Of a stretch of DNA of 64,000 nt, positions 22,893-34,886 are shown in pieces. The stretch is from Cranoglanis bouderius (Eukaryota > Chordata > Actinopteri > Siluriformes > Cranoglanididae). Position 1 is the stretch's first letter, and each line of letters begins with the position of its first letter. The position numbers were made by a program, and so were the translations under genes. The stretch covers positions 19,266,074 through 19,330,073 of the forward strand of contig CM042540.1 in NCBI GenBank assembly GCA_023630585.1. The letters are read 5' to 3'. The notes under the pieces were generated by a model. That model saw only the letters and a list, made by a program, of their open reading frames with translations, searched no databases and had not been told where the DNA came from.

Positions 22893-24973
22893 TTACAAAA
22901 AATTGTTATCATTAGCCGTGGAAAGGTTTGACCTCAAAGCCAACAACGTAAACAGAGCTCGCCACATGTCCAGTATAATGCTAATTATATAGACACAAAA
23001 CTTTTTCATGTAATATAAAAACCAAATTAAAGACTGTAGACATGTTTGGATGCGTCAAAAAATGTAAACAAAACTAAATGCATCAGATGTGCGAATGTGT
23101 GGTGAATATCTAATATAAAACTTCAACACAGTCTTTATCCAAATTTAATAGCTGGCCTTTGGTTGTATTCATTTCATATTAAAGTTGACTTTTGGGTTTA
23201 GTAAATCACACTGACGGTGCAAATTCATTTGTTCGTATAGACACCATTCTGTGTTTTGCACTTTTAGGTAGAAATGCCCCAAATTGCACATTCATTAAGA
23301 CGAACATCTCAGTAGACATCTCAGCGATCCTCAGTAGACATTGTTAGGGTCCTGCACGTTTTTCATGAGTGTTGTCAAGTTTGCATTCGCAAACCTTTTG
23401 TGAATAATGGCTAGAGTTGCTTGCCAGCAAAGTGTCTACTTACAAATAGCCAACTTGCAATCTATAAACAGGAAAACAAACAAACAAAAACATCTACTGA
23501 ACTCAAGCTTACCAGTTTGTAATTTGGGAAAGCCACTGTTCCACTGAGAACTTCCTCCATCCTGCATCTCTGCTGGTTTGCTATTTTGCTTGTCACAGTT
23601 CACCAAAATTTAGTTGCTGCAAGAAGGCCGTAACATTGGCACACCAAGTAATCTTGTTAGACAGGTCGGATTTGGCCTCACTAACCCCTAATCCTCCAGA
23701 GAAGAATGTGCCACACAGCCTGCCTTGCCACTGTACTGATGTTCATTGGGAAGCTCATGCTAGCTACCGTGTTGTTATGCCACCCTCATTGATTAAGTCT
23801 CATTACTTAGTGAAGGATTTCATTTCCCAACCAGCAGAGGAGCCTGCCACGACACTAACAGCCACCCAGCCAGTGCCTGTTTCTCATGCTAATCACTTCA
23901 TTTGCAACTGTTGTTTGTCATGCTAGTTCAAGCCGCTTCTCATTCACTCGCCTTCAGATCATGGCAACTGTTCCTTGTAAGAGTACCCATAGATCAAAAG
24001 GTTCCATTACACTCCGTCCTTATTCTCTCTGCAGAGACCCAGAAAGGATTATGAATTCTTGCTGACTCATAAAGTACTTTAATTCCAGAGTTAATGTAAC
24101 AGATTAAAAGAAAAAAGAAAGAAAGAAAGTCTGATGCACCTCCACCGCTTACTCAGAACACACATTTTCTCAAGAGCCCTTGCTGGAAAATTATTACTCT
24201 CAGCTCAGAAGAAATGCTAATGGAACCGAAATGTAGTTCAATGTGGTTAATGTAACAGTATGTATCATTGAATTGAAAAATCCATGCTGTTATTTTTGAA
24301 AATGAGAGTTGCTTTCTTCGTGACTGTCGTTCCGTGATTTACTTTTCACATTGCATTAGTTCAATGTTTGATCACTCGCTTTGCATTGTTTGATCCCTCC
24401 TACTCTCAGAATGATTTTTCCTCTCCTCTGGGTGCATTTCAATACAACGATTCTAATGGAAGTGTTCTTCAATCCTCATTTCTCTACACAGGAGCAACTT
24501 ATTAATTACCACAATCCTCTGATCAATTTGCCGGGTAATTCCGAATGCGAAATAGGCCTGTGTGTCGTTTAAACAATTTCAAAAGTTAAAGTGACTTCAA
24601 ACAAGAACGCCAGGTCTGCAATTACATTTTATCACTGTCAGGCTCTCTCAGTAATGCAAAGGATGCTGCTGTCTTCCCCATCCCTACACTGATGTCTCTG
24701 GCTGTCACGTTTAATTCTTTATTTTAGTTTCAAACAGAAAAAAGTACTGCAGATTGCTCAAGCCACATTTACTTACTATGTCGTGTGAATTGGCGATGCA
24801 GCAACAGATAATTCCTAATAAGAAGTTGAATAAGGGAGACTTCTGGTTTCATGTTGCTGTTGTGCAAAATGATGAACAGTTATGTATTATCTCATGCAAG
24901 TGTACATGAAGTCATTGCCCTGAAGCAGCCAGTGTGATAGGAAGTGGTTTTTGGGTGGAGTGGGGGTGTGGTC
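22893..24973. other. non-coding DNA, nothing recognised
   Basis: Large stretch without gene or clear repeat. A short direct repetition ('catctcagtagacatctcag', 'cctcagtagacat') lies at 23306-23341. Confidence 0.5.
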
Positions 24974-24989
24974 GGGGGGGGGGGGGGGG
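24974..24989. repeat. G16 homopolymer
   Basis: Sixteen G in a row in a G-rich setting (24950-24990). Could form a quadruplex and is a likely sequencing weak spot. Confidence 0.9.
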
Positions 24990-25589
24990 ATTTGGACCCA
25001 TCCACATCTGTCTACCTGCATTCTGGAAAGGCTTTGGAGAAACACTCTTTAGCGACTAATGTGTTTGTAATGGATTGGCTTTCACAGGCATTAGCTCATC
25101 CCTTTAGGAGGTATTCATTTCTCGCTCTGCAGTCTACAATTGTGCCAAAGGTGCGCAGACCTTGGAGCAAGAGCGAAACTGAATCCAGCCATTTACAATC
25201 AGAGTGCCTCCATTGAAAGCGAAGAACATAGTAACCTTCAGCTATAGAACGGAGTGGGCAGAAACTGGTTGTGTAATAGAAATGCAGGAGGAATGCGAGT
25301 GACTTTCTAATGGTGTTGCCAAAAGAAAAATCATTATTTAGCGAAAGAAGTCCCACATATGCAGATTTCTTTTCTTTCTTTGTAAGCTGTTGAGAAGCCA
25401 TTCTGTGGAGTAAGTGTTGTACGAGTGCCGCCCCATCCCCCTCTTTCATTCAAATGTATTTCTGAGAAAGTCTGTGGATGGGGAAGGAGAGCAGGGCTAA
25501 TTCACCAGTGATCTTTTCTCTAATCCCCCATTTCTGTCTCTGCCTGAAGGCGTTCAAGTAATGCAACCCTCCCCCACTACACCCCAGAA
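24990..25589. other. non-coding DNA, nothing recognised
   Basis: Complex sequence upstream of the tmem132e exon. No coding signature. Confidence 0.5.
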
Positions 25590-25596
25590 ACACACA

Positions 25597-25634
<38 letters not shown>
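25590..25634. repeat. (CA)n microsatellite
   Basis: CA dinucleotides with a CGCG interruption near the start. Confidence 0.95.
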
Positions 25635-25636
<2 letters not shown>

Positions 25637-26213
25637 TACACAGAAATGCATAGTGTCTGCCTGAGCATGTCCGTCGGGAGAAGATAAATGGAGCAGGAGA
25701 GTTTGTAGTCAGCCTGGTGTCAATGTCCTGGGAGGTCTGTGTTTTCACACAGGCCAAGAGCTAAAGTGGTGATTATAAAGCTCAGGCAAGGTGTGGTGAG
25801 ACAGGGTGGTGTCTGGTCTTTGTCTCCGGGTGGGCGGTGCAAGTGGAACTGCCAGGAGGAGTCAAGCTCTGGAGTAGGAGCGACAGAGTGGAAGGGGTTT
25901 GTTCACAGACTAAGAGAGCACAGAGAGTTTCAGCATGCTGGAACACACAAGCTGGTAGAAGTTCTCACCGGGATTCACCCTACCCTCAGTGTTTGTTTTC
26001 TAAGGGATTGTGACATGGATGGATTAAGCTGGACCTTTGATCAACTCGGATAAGTTTTGGAAACTTGGTGTGGGAATACAAGTTCTTTCAAAGATTCATT
26101 CTCCCGACTTCTGGCTTGAATCCTTTTTGGATTATCACTTAATTTTCATGGATATTCCTTTGTGTGGGCCACAAATGTATTTTAGTTGAGCTGCACTGCA
26201 AAGTAGTGGTAAT
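25635..26213 (+). other. possible 5' flank or 5' UTR of tmem132e (tentative)
   Basis: Complex, non-repetitive and relatively GC-rich sequence between a microsatellite and the candidate first exon. It contains several short upstream ATGs, for example at 26014 ('gacatggatggattaagctg', 13 codons) and 26149 (14 codons), followed by in-frame stops, as is common in vertebrate leaders. I see no TATA box or CpG island that fixes a transcription start. Confidence 0.2.
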
Positions 26214-26286
26214 ATGGGACATTTTGTTGCACTACTACACCCGAAAGACAGTCCATGTCTTCTCTGTTCACTATTTCTTCTGATAA
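26214..26286 (+). CDS. candidate tmem132e first coding exon (signal peptide)
   Basis: Hypothetical exon. The ATG at 26214 has a favourable context (A at -3, G at +4). It opens a frame of 24 codons plus one base that runs into the donor-like GTATGT at 26287. The predicted peptide ends in a hydrophobic core (CLLCSLFLLI), as in a signal peptide. The exon ends in phase 1, which is what the acceptor at 26918 requires, and splicing would give '...FLLI-I-AGKV...', a plausible cleavage region. In TMEM132 proteins the first exon typically encodes only the signal peptide, so length and content fit. Against it: the donor lacks G at -1, the n-region is unusual, and intron 1 would be only 632 nt where TMEM132 first introns are usually long. 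It may be chance. Confidence 0.3.
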
Positions 26287-26918
26287 GTATGTTGAATTTG
26301 CTCTCTTTTTTAAACCAGCTTTGCCTATTTTGTTTATGGTTTTCTGGATGTTCCTTGTTCCTTTGCCTGTGTCCCTGTGACCTTTATATTGGTTTAATTT
26401 GTGGAATTATTGTCAGTCTGAAAGATTTATAAATCAATCTGTGTGGTTTTGTCAAGGTAGCTCAGTTTCTTCTTGTCTATTCTTGGCTATGATCAAAGTA
26501 TGGTGCAGACATTGAGAAATTAATTTAACTATGTTTGTCCCTAGGCACTAGACAGTGATGTCTTTGCATACAGTGTCAGCACAAACTGTCCAACATGTGC
26601 AAACAGCTGAATGACGTGAACCTCAATTAAAGATAGCTTGCTTATCCCCTTTGTTTAATATTCAGAATATGCATTTCTCTCAATTTAGCAACAATAAATA
26701 TATATAAAAAAAACTTTTCAACTTTTTTTCTCTTCATCTAAGTATAACCATGCTTAAAAGTCTGTATCCGAGTGTGCCCACCAACTGTTATTGTTCTTGA
26801 GTTCATTGACTCTACTTGGACATTTACTAAGTAGTGTCTCATTCAGTGTGATATCCTGCATATATGGTTCCTGTTCAAAGCTATAGCTATCTTACATTTC
26901 CTTTTGTTGTCTCTGCAG

Positions 26919-27846
26919 TTGCAGGTAAAGTTTCCCCCACCAACTATGATGCCCTGCTCAATGCCCCTGCTGCTACTGCAAATCCCAACCCCCCAGACCT
27001 CTACCTTCCTGCCAGCTTCAAGCTCTCCAACACCCAACTGGCCTTCTTTCTTGAAGAGAGCCGAACTCCAGTCCGAAATGTCCCTGGCGGCCACCCCTTG
27101 CATCGTTCTGAGAGCTTTGTGGTCTTTCAGACCAGGGAGTTACCCTCAGTCAACATCTCTCTGGGTCCTTTCACCCAGGACCAGACTCTTTCCAAAGATC
27201 TTCTACAGCCTTCAAGTCCCCTGGACATCCCGGGTAGACTGACAGTCAACTGGAAGGTGCGCGCATTTATCGTACAGTCTAAGGTCTTCGCAAGCAACCC
27301 AGTGGTCCAGGTGCTGTTTTACATTGCAGGCCGGGACTGGGATGACTTCAAGGTCCAGGACAAGCTGCCTTGTGTGAGGTTACATGCCTTCCGAGATGTT
27401 CGGGAGATCAAGACTTCTTGCAGACTCCAGGGTAACTTGGCACAGTGCTTGGCCCAGCTGGACCTTCCTTCTACCTGGTTCAACGTCAACGTGGCGCCTT
27501 TGGGACGCAGGAAGTCCTCAGTGGCAGACGTTCTGGAGATGACTGGGGAAACCCTCCAGGCGGAGCTCTACTACACCCTCCATGATCCAGACAGCAAAGG
27601 GGAGTGTGGTGAAAGTTACCCCAGGCGAGGAGGAGGGTCCAGGGGGGAGAGCACATCCCAGCAGCCACTACTTCGGATTGGGAGCATCAGCCTGTACCAG
27701 CCCAGTCAGGAGCAACTGGTAGTGGACAAGCAACTGGACAAGAACCTCTTCTTGAGGCTTCCTGACAAACCGTTAAAACCTGGCGAGACTCTCAACATCT
27801 ACCTGTACTTGGTGCCAAACTCAACAGTGGAACAGTTCACGCTCAA
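26919..27846 (+). CDS. tmem132e: TMEM132E exon 2 (extracellular N-terminal domain)
   Basis: A 928-bp internal exon of a type I single-pass membrane protein of the TMEM132 family. The family is proposed to act in neural cell adhesion, and TMEM132E loss causes deafness (DFNB99 in humans). The acceptor is a pyrimidine-rich tract ending CTCTGCAG at 26918. The donor GTAAGT starts at 27847. Phases are 1 in, 2 out. Numbering the split first codon as 1, the 309 residues hold the family N-terminal domain: YLPASFKLSNTQLAFFL (29-45), a strongly TMEM132E-like 'SFVVFQTRELPSVN' (66-79), 'LTVNWKVRAFIV' (108-119), the signature GRDWDD (138-143), cysteines 152, 168 and 177, 'LPSTWF' (183-188), 'LLRIGSISLYQP' and 'RLPDKPLKPGE'. 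Possible N-glycosylation sites are N79 (NIS) and NST near the end. TMEM132E fits better than paralogues A-D because of the FVVFQT, TVNWKVRAF and LPD.PLKPGE segments, judged from memory. Intact, with no stop or frameshift. Confidence 0.93.
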
Positions 27847-28779
27847 GTAAGTGCCTTTAACTTTCCATTACTTACCATTGGAACTAATTAACTTAATAGT
27901 TGTGAACATCTTGAAATAGATGATACTGTTTAGTAGTAAAGATACAACACTCACAACCTCAGTTCCTGTTGATTTCTAATGTGCAGATACCTTCTGGCTA
28001 GATGTCTATGCAGGACAATAAGTACACAAGACAAACCGGACTCTTTTCCCAGTTACAGTGGGTTTCACATAAACAGTTAGATGTATTCATCAAAGAGGAT
28101 TTTGATGAATCTCAGGGAGAAGGATATTATTGTGTGGTAATGTATCAATAATGGATATATATTAGAGCTTCAATTAGGCGATTCAAGGCCTGAATTTCAT
28201 GTGTATTCCACAATCGTTTTTCAATATCATGATAATGGGGAGGGTTAGGCTTCTTGTGATGGGAAATGATCAATTAAGCTACATGAAAATTATTTATTTA
28301 TTTTGACTTTGGTAAGGGAGTAGGGAAGGGATGTTTTCCCAGGCATGTCGACAGAACGCGCTGTGCACAGTCCCCTAAACACGCTGAATCTTAATGGAAG
28401 CTCACAGAGTTCATTTTAGGAATTCGCAGTGAATTAATTAAGCTTCGATAACTCATTAAACCCAACATGAAAAGGCAGCACACTGATTTATGCTAGGAGG
28501 GGTAATTCATTAGTTTTATCTGACATAGTGTGCATGGATTAACGTGCGTGCATGGCAGATTTGTGCACGGAAGCTAGAGGGTCAGCATTCCATCCGCCTG
28601 GGACACTTTTTATGTTTGTCTCTGCTGGGCCCTTGAATTCTGAATAGCTTCGTATTTCTACAGTTAACACCAATAACAACATTTTCACTACGATGTGTTG
28701 GTATTATTCTTATTAGTATTATTACAATTTGTGAACATTTATTGTGTTTTTTTTAAGAACAATATGTCATACTTTTTAT
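27847..28779 (+). other. start of tmem132e intron 2
   Basis: Begins with the consensus donor GTAAGT. Non-coding, with an old repeat-like patch at about 28150-28250 ('caatatcatgataat'). I could not find an exon starting with the expected family sequence after '...FTLK' (basic, VKAKKGV-like) anywhere downstream in the window. Confidence 0.7.
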
Positions 28780-29045
28780 CCTTTTATAGTTGCATTTAAT
28801 GTTGCGGAATGTCAGAGAAACAAGTTAGTTCCTGTTATTCTCTATCTTGAAGACTTTCCTGTGGTGGAAAACTTCCTCCTAAATTACACCTTCACCTCAG
28901 GTTGTTACAAAGTGGAGACTCCTTCGATAAATATTTCTTCACAGAAAACTTTACCATATCAACGATTATACAATTGTCTTTGTTAAATAACTTTTTTTTT
29001 TTATAAGTACGCTTATATTATGTGGAGTGTCCAGCATGTACACAT
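28780..29045. repeat. degenerate dispersed repeat ('ttagttcctgtta' family)
   Basis: 'aagttagttcctgttattct', 'gagactccttc', 'ttaccatatcaacgattata' and 'ttatgtggagtgtccagcat' have counterparts in the same order at 54445-54650. Parts recur at 47340-47400 and 49970-50030. Probably one old interspersed family. Class unknown. Confidence 0.5.
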
Positions 29046-32000
29046 GTCTACTTGGTACTTATGAGCAAGTTGTAAATGTTTTATGAATGTTGTGAAGTGC
29101 ATAAGGTGGCCACTTCAAGTAAATTTTTATCGATCAATCTTTCTTCGCAAGACAAGGAGCTTACTTATTTCGTAGCCTCCAACTTCATTTACCCGTAAGA
29201 GCATTACGACATATTTGAATCCCTTGACCAGAGTCATGGTCCAAAGCAAAGCTCTCAGTTTGCTCATCAAAGTGTGGATGGTAAATCTCTCTGACCCCAC
29301 ATTTTATGGGCTCATATTGGAGTCTTTGTGTGCCTCGGGTCTGACTTGGTGACATTAATCCTCTGTGGAGCGGCCAAGGAGCAATAAAAGCTGCCATCAA
29401 GGGGGGAAAAAAGAGAAGGAGATTAAAAAAAAGTCTAATATCAAGAACTCCACCCTGAAATTAAACACTGCTGGAAGCAAACAGTTGAGGCACACCCAGT
29501 AAAAAGAGACTATTAAAGATAAAAATTTAAACATGATAAATATTAAGCTCCGCTGAGTGCCCACACCAGTCCTTCATACTTGTTTACTGTCTTCAGTTTT
29601 GTTTTGTTTTTTTGAAGGCATTAAATCTTTTCATCTGACATAATAATGTTATACAGCTTTAGTAAGAGCTGGCTGTGTGTTTGTCGGACCATTCTGCCTT
29701 CCTTTGCTAGGACTAAGTATCCTACATTTATTCGGATTTTTCAGGCATTTGGTTGGTTTTCATGTCATGAGTCTTCACTTAAGGCTTTCTTAGAGGCCAG
29801 AAGATTTCTTTATGATTGTATGCCTAGCTTCAGGTGCAGGTGCATTTTCTGCATTAATATACAGGTCAAGATAATACAAGTGGGAGTGTATGTAACCCCC
29901 TGACACACTGAGGCAGTATGAAGGTGTGATATGTGTGTGTGTGTTGTGTGTGTGTGTGTGTGTGGTGGTTGTTTTTTGTATTTATTTATTTTTTTTTTTT
30001 GTGTGTGAAGGTTTTCATTCTCTCCAGCTCTTTATTTTTGGCCGCATATCCATTCACACCAGTGAATATATTCTTGATGTGGTGCCTTTGTCTGAAATGA
30101 TGCTGGGTTACCACGGAAATCTGATGACAGCACTAGCCTATGGTTATCATTTTCCTCCATTTTTTTTTTCTTCTTTTCTTCTTCCTTCCTCGTTTCATCA
30201 TTTAGTCACACATTAAGGACCTTGACCTTTGTTTAAATGTTGCATTGAGGTTTTGTATTCAAGAGGCTAGAACATTTTGAGTGCAAGCTATAACAGCAAC
30301 TAGACTTCGCATAGGGACGCATCACGACACAGCGTCATTGATTATTTTCCTAGAACAGCACTCCTAGTCGTGTTGTATTTCTTTCTTAAGAGTAGTGAAA
30401 CAGATATTGTAGGGATTCTGTGTGTTAAAGGGTGTTAACTGTAGTAGGATTTAACACGTTGTAACTAAAAGCATGGAAACATTAGGTAACCTAATATTAT
30501 AGCAAAGCTACCATGACCTTGGTATTTCAGGTGGTCTGTAGCATGTAATTTTCATTGACCACACCCTCTCTTTCATCTCTGATTAGCTTCATTTGTGCTG
30601 ATGCCTCAGTCTGTCACACTCCCATTGATCAGTGCCACACGGAGCCCAGTTTCCATCGGCCGCTGTTCAGATCATTATCAGAGGCCACCCACTTTTCTTC
30701 CACTTTATTTCCTCTGTCTGCTTCTTCCACCAAGCATTCCACCTGTAAAAGTGTTTTTAACCCTCACCCTATGGTTGGGGTCATTTATGTAAGTGCGAGC
30801 TGACAGAAAAACCATTTAGCGCTGGACAATGGGAAGACCAGCTATCTATTACTGAGGCCTTGGGCACACACGCCACACACACATTGACCAAAGGAATTAA
30901 ATAAAACAGCCAGCTCTTTCACTCTTTTTTTTTTTTAAACTCTTGGGTTTATTATTCCAGCCCAACCAAGCTCTGCATTTGTGTCCTCGCTTCACTAGGT
31001 ATAAAGGTGAAGTAGTTGGGAAAAGTGGCTTGTAACATTTAGGACGGCACTAATCTTCAACTTTAAAACTTGACATTTCCGTTATTCAAAGAAGAGCTCT
31101 CTTTGTTATTCTTGGCCTGCTGGCGATTTTCAGACACTTGTAGTTATCCCCTGTCTTCACTCGTGTAACACTTTTTTTTTTTTTTTGCTTTTCCGTTTTC
31201 CTCCGTCCTCTTTTCTTTTGTCGTTTCATCGTGGGGACTCACATGTGAACCAAATATTATTTTTTGTTTTTGAGTGTGATCATTTTGATAGCAAAGACCT
31301 TCAAGACACCACTCGAGAATGCCTGATGGCTATGCTAGGATGTAGGAAACCGACAGGGACTTAAGGAATACGAAGGAAAGAAACATCCGAGGTGCTGATA
31401 CTGCAAGGTGAGCATCGACCTAAGATCATGGTTCGCTTAACATCTCATGAAAGGCAAGGAGTGTATCATTAAGCCAGATTGGGCTTGGCGTTGCATTTGT
31501 CAAAGTCAATTGCCTTGTTTTAGTGCGTTTTTTTGGGGGAGGATTTCTTGCTTTCTTAGTGCGGTTAATAATGAAACCACAAGCCTTGCACTAACCTAAC
31601 TTTCTGTCCACAGTTTGTCTCAACTGACCTTGTGGATTTATAGTTTTTGTTGTATGTTTGTTTGTTCTCATTTGGTTTGCTACCCAAGACCTAATTAATA
31701 GCAACCATAAAATAAAAAAATATAAAACAGGAAAGAATAACCACCTGACGTTGTGCTAATCAGAGGAAGATATTTGGTGTGATGGCGTTTAGGGGGAAGC
31801 GAATTTGACAGTGCCACAGATCACGTCGTGTTGGTGCTAAGCAGAGTTTCTCTGCACACACCATTCGTCTGTAATCGTACACCGAGCCGCGTCTGGGTGC
31901 TTGGGTGTGTATGTGTGTGTGTCTGCAGTTTAAATGGCTTGAAACACCTGCTGAGAATCTGAGAAAAAACAAAAAACAAAAACAAGGCTGCATGAATGAG

Positions 32001-32708
32001 CCGTGTGGAGACACCCACTGCGGTGTTTATTGATGCCACTCAAATATTCACTGCTACTGGTGTGTATTATTATTACTATTATAAATAATTGTATCACATT
32101 TTTATTCTAACTTCATTTCACTCTAATTACATAATGATGTTATTTATTCGAAAGTCATGCCATGTACTGTTTAAATCTTGCAAGTCACGGAGTTTCTTGC
32201 ACTTGCTTGGAGATGCCAGGAACCAATCAGTCCGTTTCTTTGTGTTTCTTTGTGTTCTAGTCTGAAATGGAGGCGCAGAGAGCTTTCAGACCTAATTTAG
32301 CTCCATTCTTTTAAGCTGCAACATAAATCCTCACAGAAGACAAGCCATGATAGAGGAGCTATCATATCCACTCTGTGAAGTTCTTTTGAACCAGAGACAT
32401 CAAGTTCTCTCAAGTCGCTGGTTCTACAAACAAAGAACTTTTTATATGTAATCAATTACTGGAAAATGACAATAATTGTACATTATTGCTCAGTTTGAGA
32501 ATTTTACAATACATTTTTTTTCAATTGAATAAATGCCAATGAAATAATTTATTCAAAAGGTAATGTTTTATATATCTTTTCCTCTATTCATTTAAAAATT
32601 CCAACTGTTTCTTCTGTATTTCTTTCTCTCTTCATTTTATTTTCCCCTCTTTTTCAGCTCCCCCTTTCTTAGCTTTGGCTTTAACAATCTAAGAAATGAA
32701 GCGTTATA
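29046..32708. other. intronic DNA, nothing coding recognised
   Basis: Contains GT-rich (29932-29963), T-rich (29988-30000, 31170-31186) and C/T-rich patches (30160-30200). No exon, RNA gene or clear repeat was found. Confidence 0.5.
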
Positions 32709-32710
32709 TA

Positions 32711-33206
32711 CAGTACTGTGCAAACACTATAGGCACATGCAAAGAAATGCTGTAGAGAAAAGATGCCTTCAAAATAATGAAATTAAATGTTTCTACATTT
32801 AAAAAAAAAATACAGTAAAGAGCAGTAAACAGTAGTAAATGAAACAAAGTATAATTTTATATATGGTGTGGCAAAAAAATACAAATAAAAATAAAAATTG
32901 TAGTCTCCGGTACGATTTGTGCAGTTTTATAAGGAAATTAGCTGGTAAGTTTTATTGAGCATCTTCCAGAACCAGTGTTTTTCAAAAAGTGTTTTTTGTC
33001 TGAAAAGTGGTCTCTTACGTAATATGCTGCTTTCTTTAATGACATACAAACATTTTTCTGTAACATTCACTTTTGTGCTAGAAAACTAATGTTTGGGAAT
33101 CAGTTTTTTATACTGATTTGATCATGTAGAAGTCATAAAATAAAAAATCTATAACAAAGTTTGTACTAACAAAAAATAGGGTGCCTAAAACTTTTGCACA
33201 GTACTG
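32711..33206. mobile_element. TA-flanked MITE, Tc1/mariner-type ends
   Basis: A 496-bp AT-rich element between TA dinucleotides (32709-32710, 33207-33208). The left end CAGTACTGTGCAAACACTAT and the right end 'cttttgcacagtactg' are inverted. No coding capacity. The ends match a TIR known from fish Tc1-type elements. Confidence 0.85.
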
Positions 33207-33208
33207 TA

Positions 33209-34074
33209 CTTGCAGAACCACTGCTGTAGAAGACTTTATTTTCTGTACATTCTGTGACACTGCCCCCTAGTGCACACCCCCTAGTGGTATGTACACCAAT
33301 ATACACCCTATATGTATAATTATGTATAAATGACCCCTTAGACATGGTAAACTAATTCAGTGCATCATGAATCTAATGTTATAGAGATGTAACCCGAAAA
33401 TGAATACATCATGTGGACTGAACAGATGTGTGCTAAACAGACACCAATACAAATACGAATGCATATCAGATTTTTTTTCTTTCCTTTTTTTTTAACACAA
33501 CAACAACAAAAAAAGTCACATGAGCTGGACGGATGAAGCTCGCAGGACAAAGAAGCCACAGAAGATTCAATAATGTGAGTCAGTGTGCGATACATTTACA
33601 GCATTCATTCATCCTTAGTAACTGCCTTGTCAGGGTTGTGTTGGTTTAAATTAAGCTACTGGTTTGTTTATATTTTAGGAAACAAAACCAATTCAATTTG
33701 TTAGAAAATATCACACGGAGGTATAAATAAAAATACTAACCAAGTGAGTGGGATTCGAAAAACAGTCCCACGCACAACTCTGGTGATGTAGCTGAGGCTG
33801 AGGAACTAGCCAGAATACACACACCATACTGATAGTGGGCATTACTTATTAAAGTTGTGTGAATATGTTTGCATAAGCCAAACCGAACTAAACTACTTTT
33901 CTGCCAGATTCATAAAGGTTGCAGAAATGTTTTCTTCGTACTGGTGTGTGTATGTTGATATAAAGCAGCTGGTTTTCACAAAATGTTCTCGATGGCACTC
34001 TTAGTCCCTGACCTAGTGAGCTAGCATGAGGATGTGTTTTTGATAGAGACTCCCAAACACTTCTATTAACGTAA
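33209..34074. other. intronic DNA with traces of older repeats
   Basis: 'gtgatgtagctgaggctgag' at 33783 matches the interior of the repeat at 10746-11212. No coding signal. Confidence 0.4.
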
Positions 34075-34076
34075 TC

Positions 34077-34122
<46 letters not shown>

Positions 34123-34123
34123 G
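34075..34123. repeat. (AAT)n microsatellite
   Basis: About 16 AAT/TAA trinucleotide units. Confidence 0.97.
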
Positions 34124-34213
34124 CATTTTAAACTTGACAGTATATTCCTTATATAAAAATGCAGTAATCCATGCTAATGATAAGGTTTAAAGTCGATCAA
34201 GCCAACTTTAGTC

Positions 34214-34216
<3 letters not shown>

Positions 34217-34266
<50 letters not shown>
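34217..34266. repeat. (CA)25 microsatellite
   Basis: Uninterrupted CA dinucleotides. Confidence 0.97.
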
Positions 34267-34268
<2 letters not shown>

Positions 34269-34478
34269 AGGATGAGTAGGATACAAACTTTTTTTTTAAT
34301 TAATAGGAATTAACACAAATACCAAATTTCTTGTGCAAACAGAAATGATTCAGAAATGATTCGTATGAATCATTCGTACGAATGATTCACACATATATCC
34401 ATTCATATCCAGCTTGATAAAATAGGCCTAGTGTTGGCATTTGTATTGTTTCTTGGAGGCAGAGTGGTAGGGTTCATA

Positions 34479-34886
34479 CAGCCAGTTCGTACAGGATTTC
34501 ACAGATTTTTTGTGATTGTTGCAGCCAAAGATGCTTGATTTTGCTGCGTCTTTTTTTCAAAATTCGCGATGCAATTTGCAGAGTTTTTTGTGTTTGTTTG
34601 TTTTCTTTAACTGGCGAAATTGCAATTCCACGAAATAGTTTTGCACGGTCTTCCGCAGTGATGTCTGTTGGTAAATGAGACCTTTTAGCTGTACTCATGT
34701 TCGACGCACATGAATTGAAGACAGCTTTGGCTGAATGCGCATTGTGATGACATCACATGACGCGTCTTGGCCCAAATCTGTGGAAAATCTGCAGTAACTT
34801 TGAAAAATTGCAAGCTCCTCCGAATATTTTCCTTGATTTTGCATTCATTTCTGTGATCACAAAATTGCAAAATCCTGGAGGGACTG
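34479..34886 (-). mobile_element. TA-flanked MITE, CAGTCCCTCCAGGATT family
   Basis: Flanked by TA (34477-34478, 34887-34888). Read on the minus strand it begins CAGTCCCTCCAGGATTTTGC. The opposite end is a diverged version ('acaggatttcac') with an insertion. The interior ('aaatgagaccttttagctgt') matches, inverted, the element at 60127-60477. It sits inside an older repeat related to 10746-11212, whose pieces lie on both sides (34456-34476 and about 34915-34945). Confidence 0.75.

Noticed and set aside
25739..26053. 104-codon frame upstream of the exon
   Set aside because: No signal peptide, domain or phase-compatible donor. More likely leader or flanking DNA.
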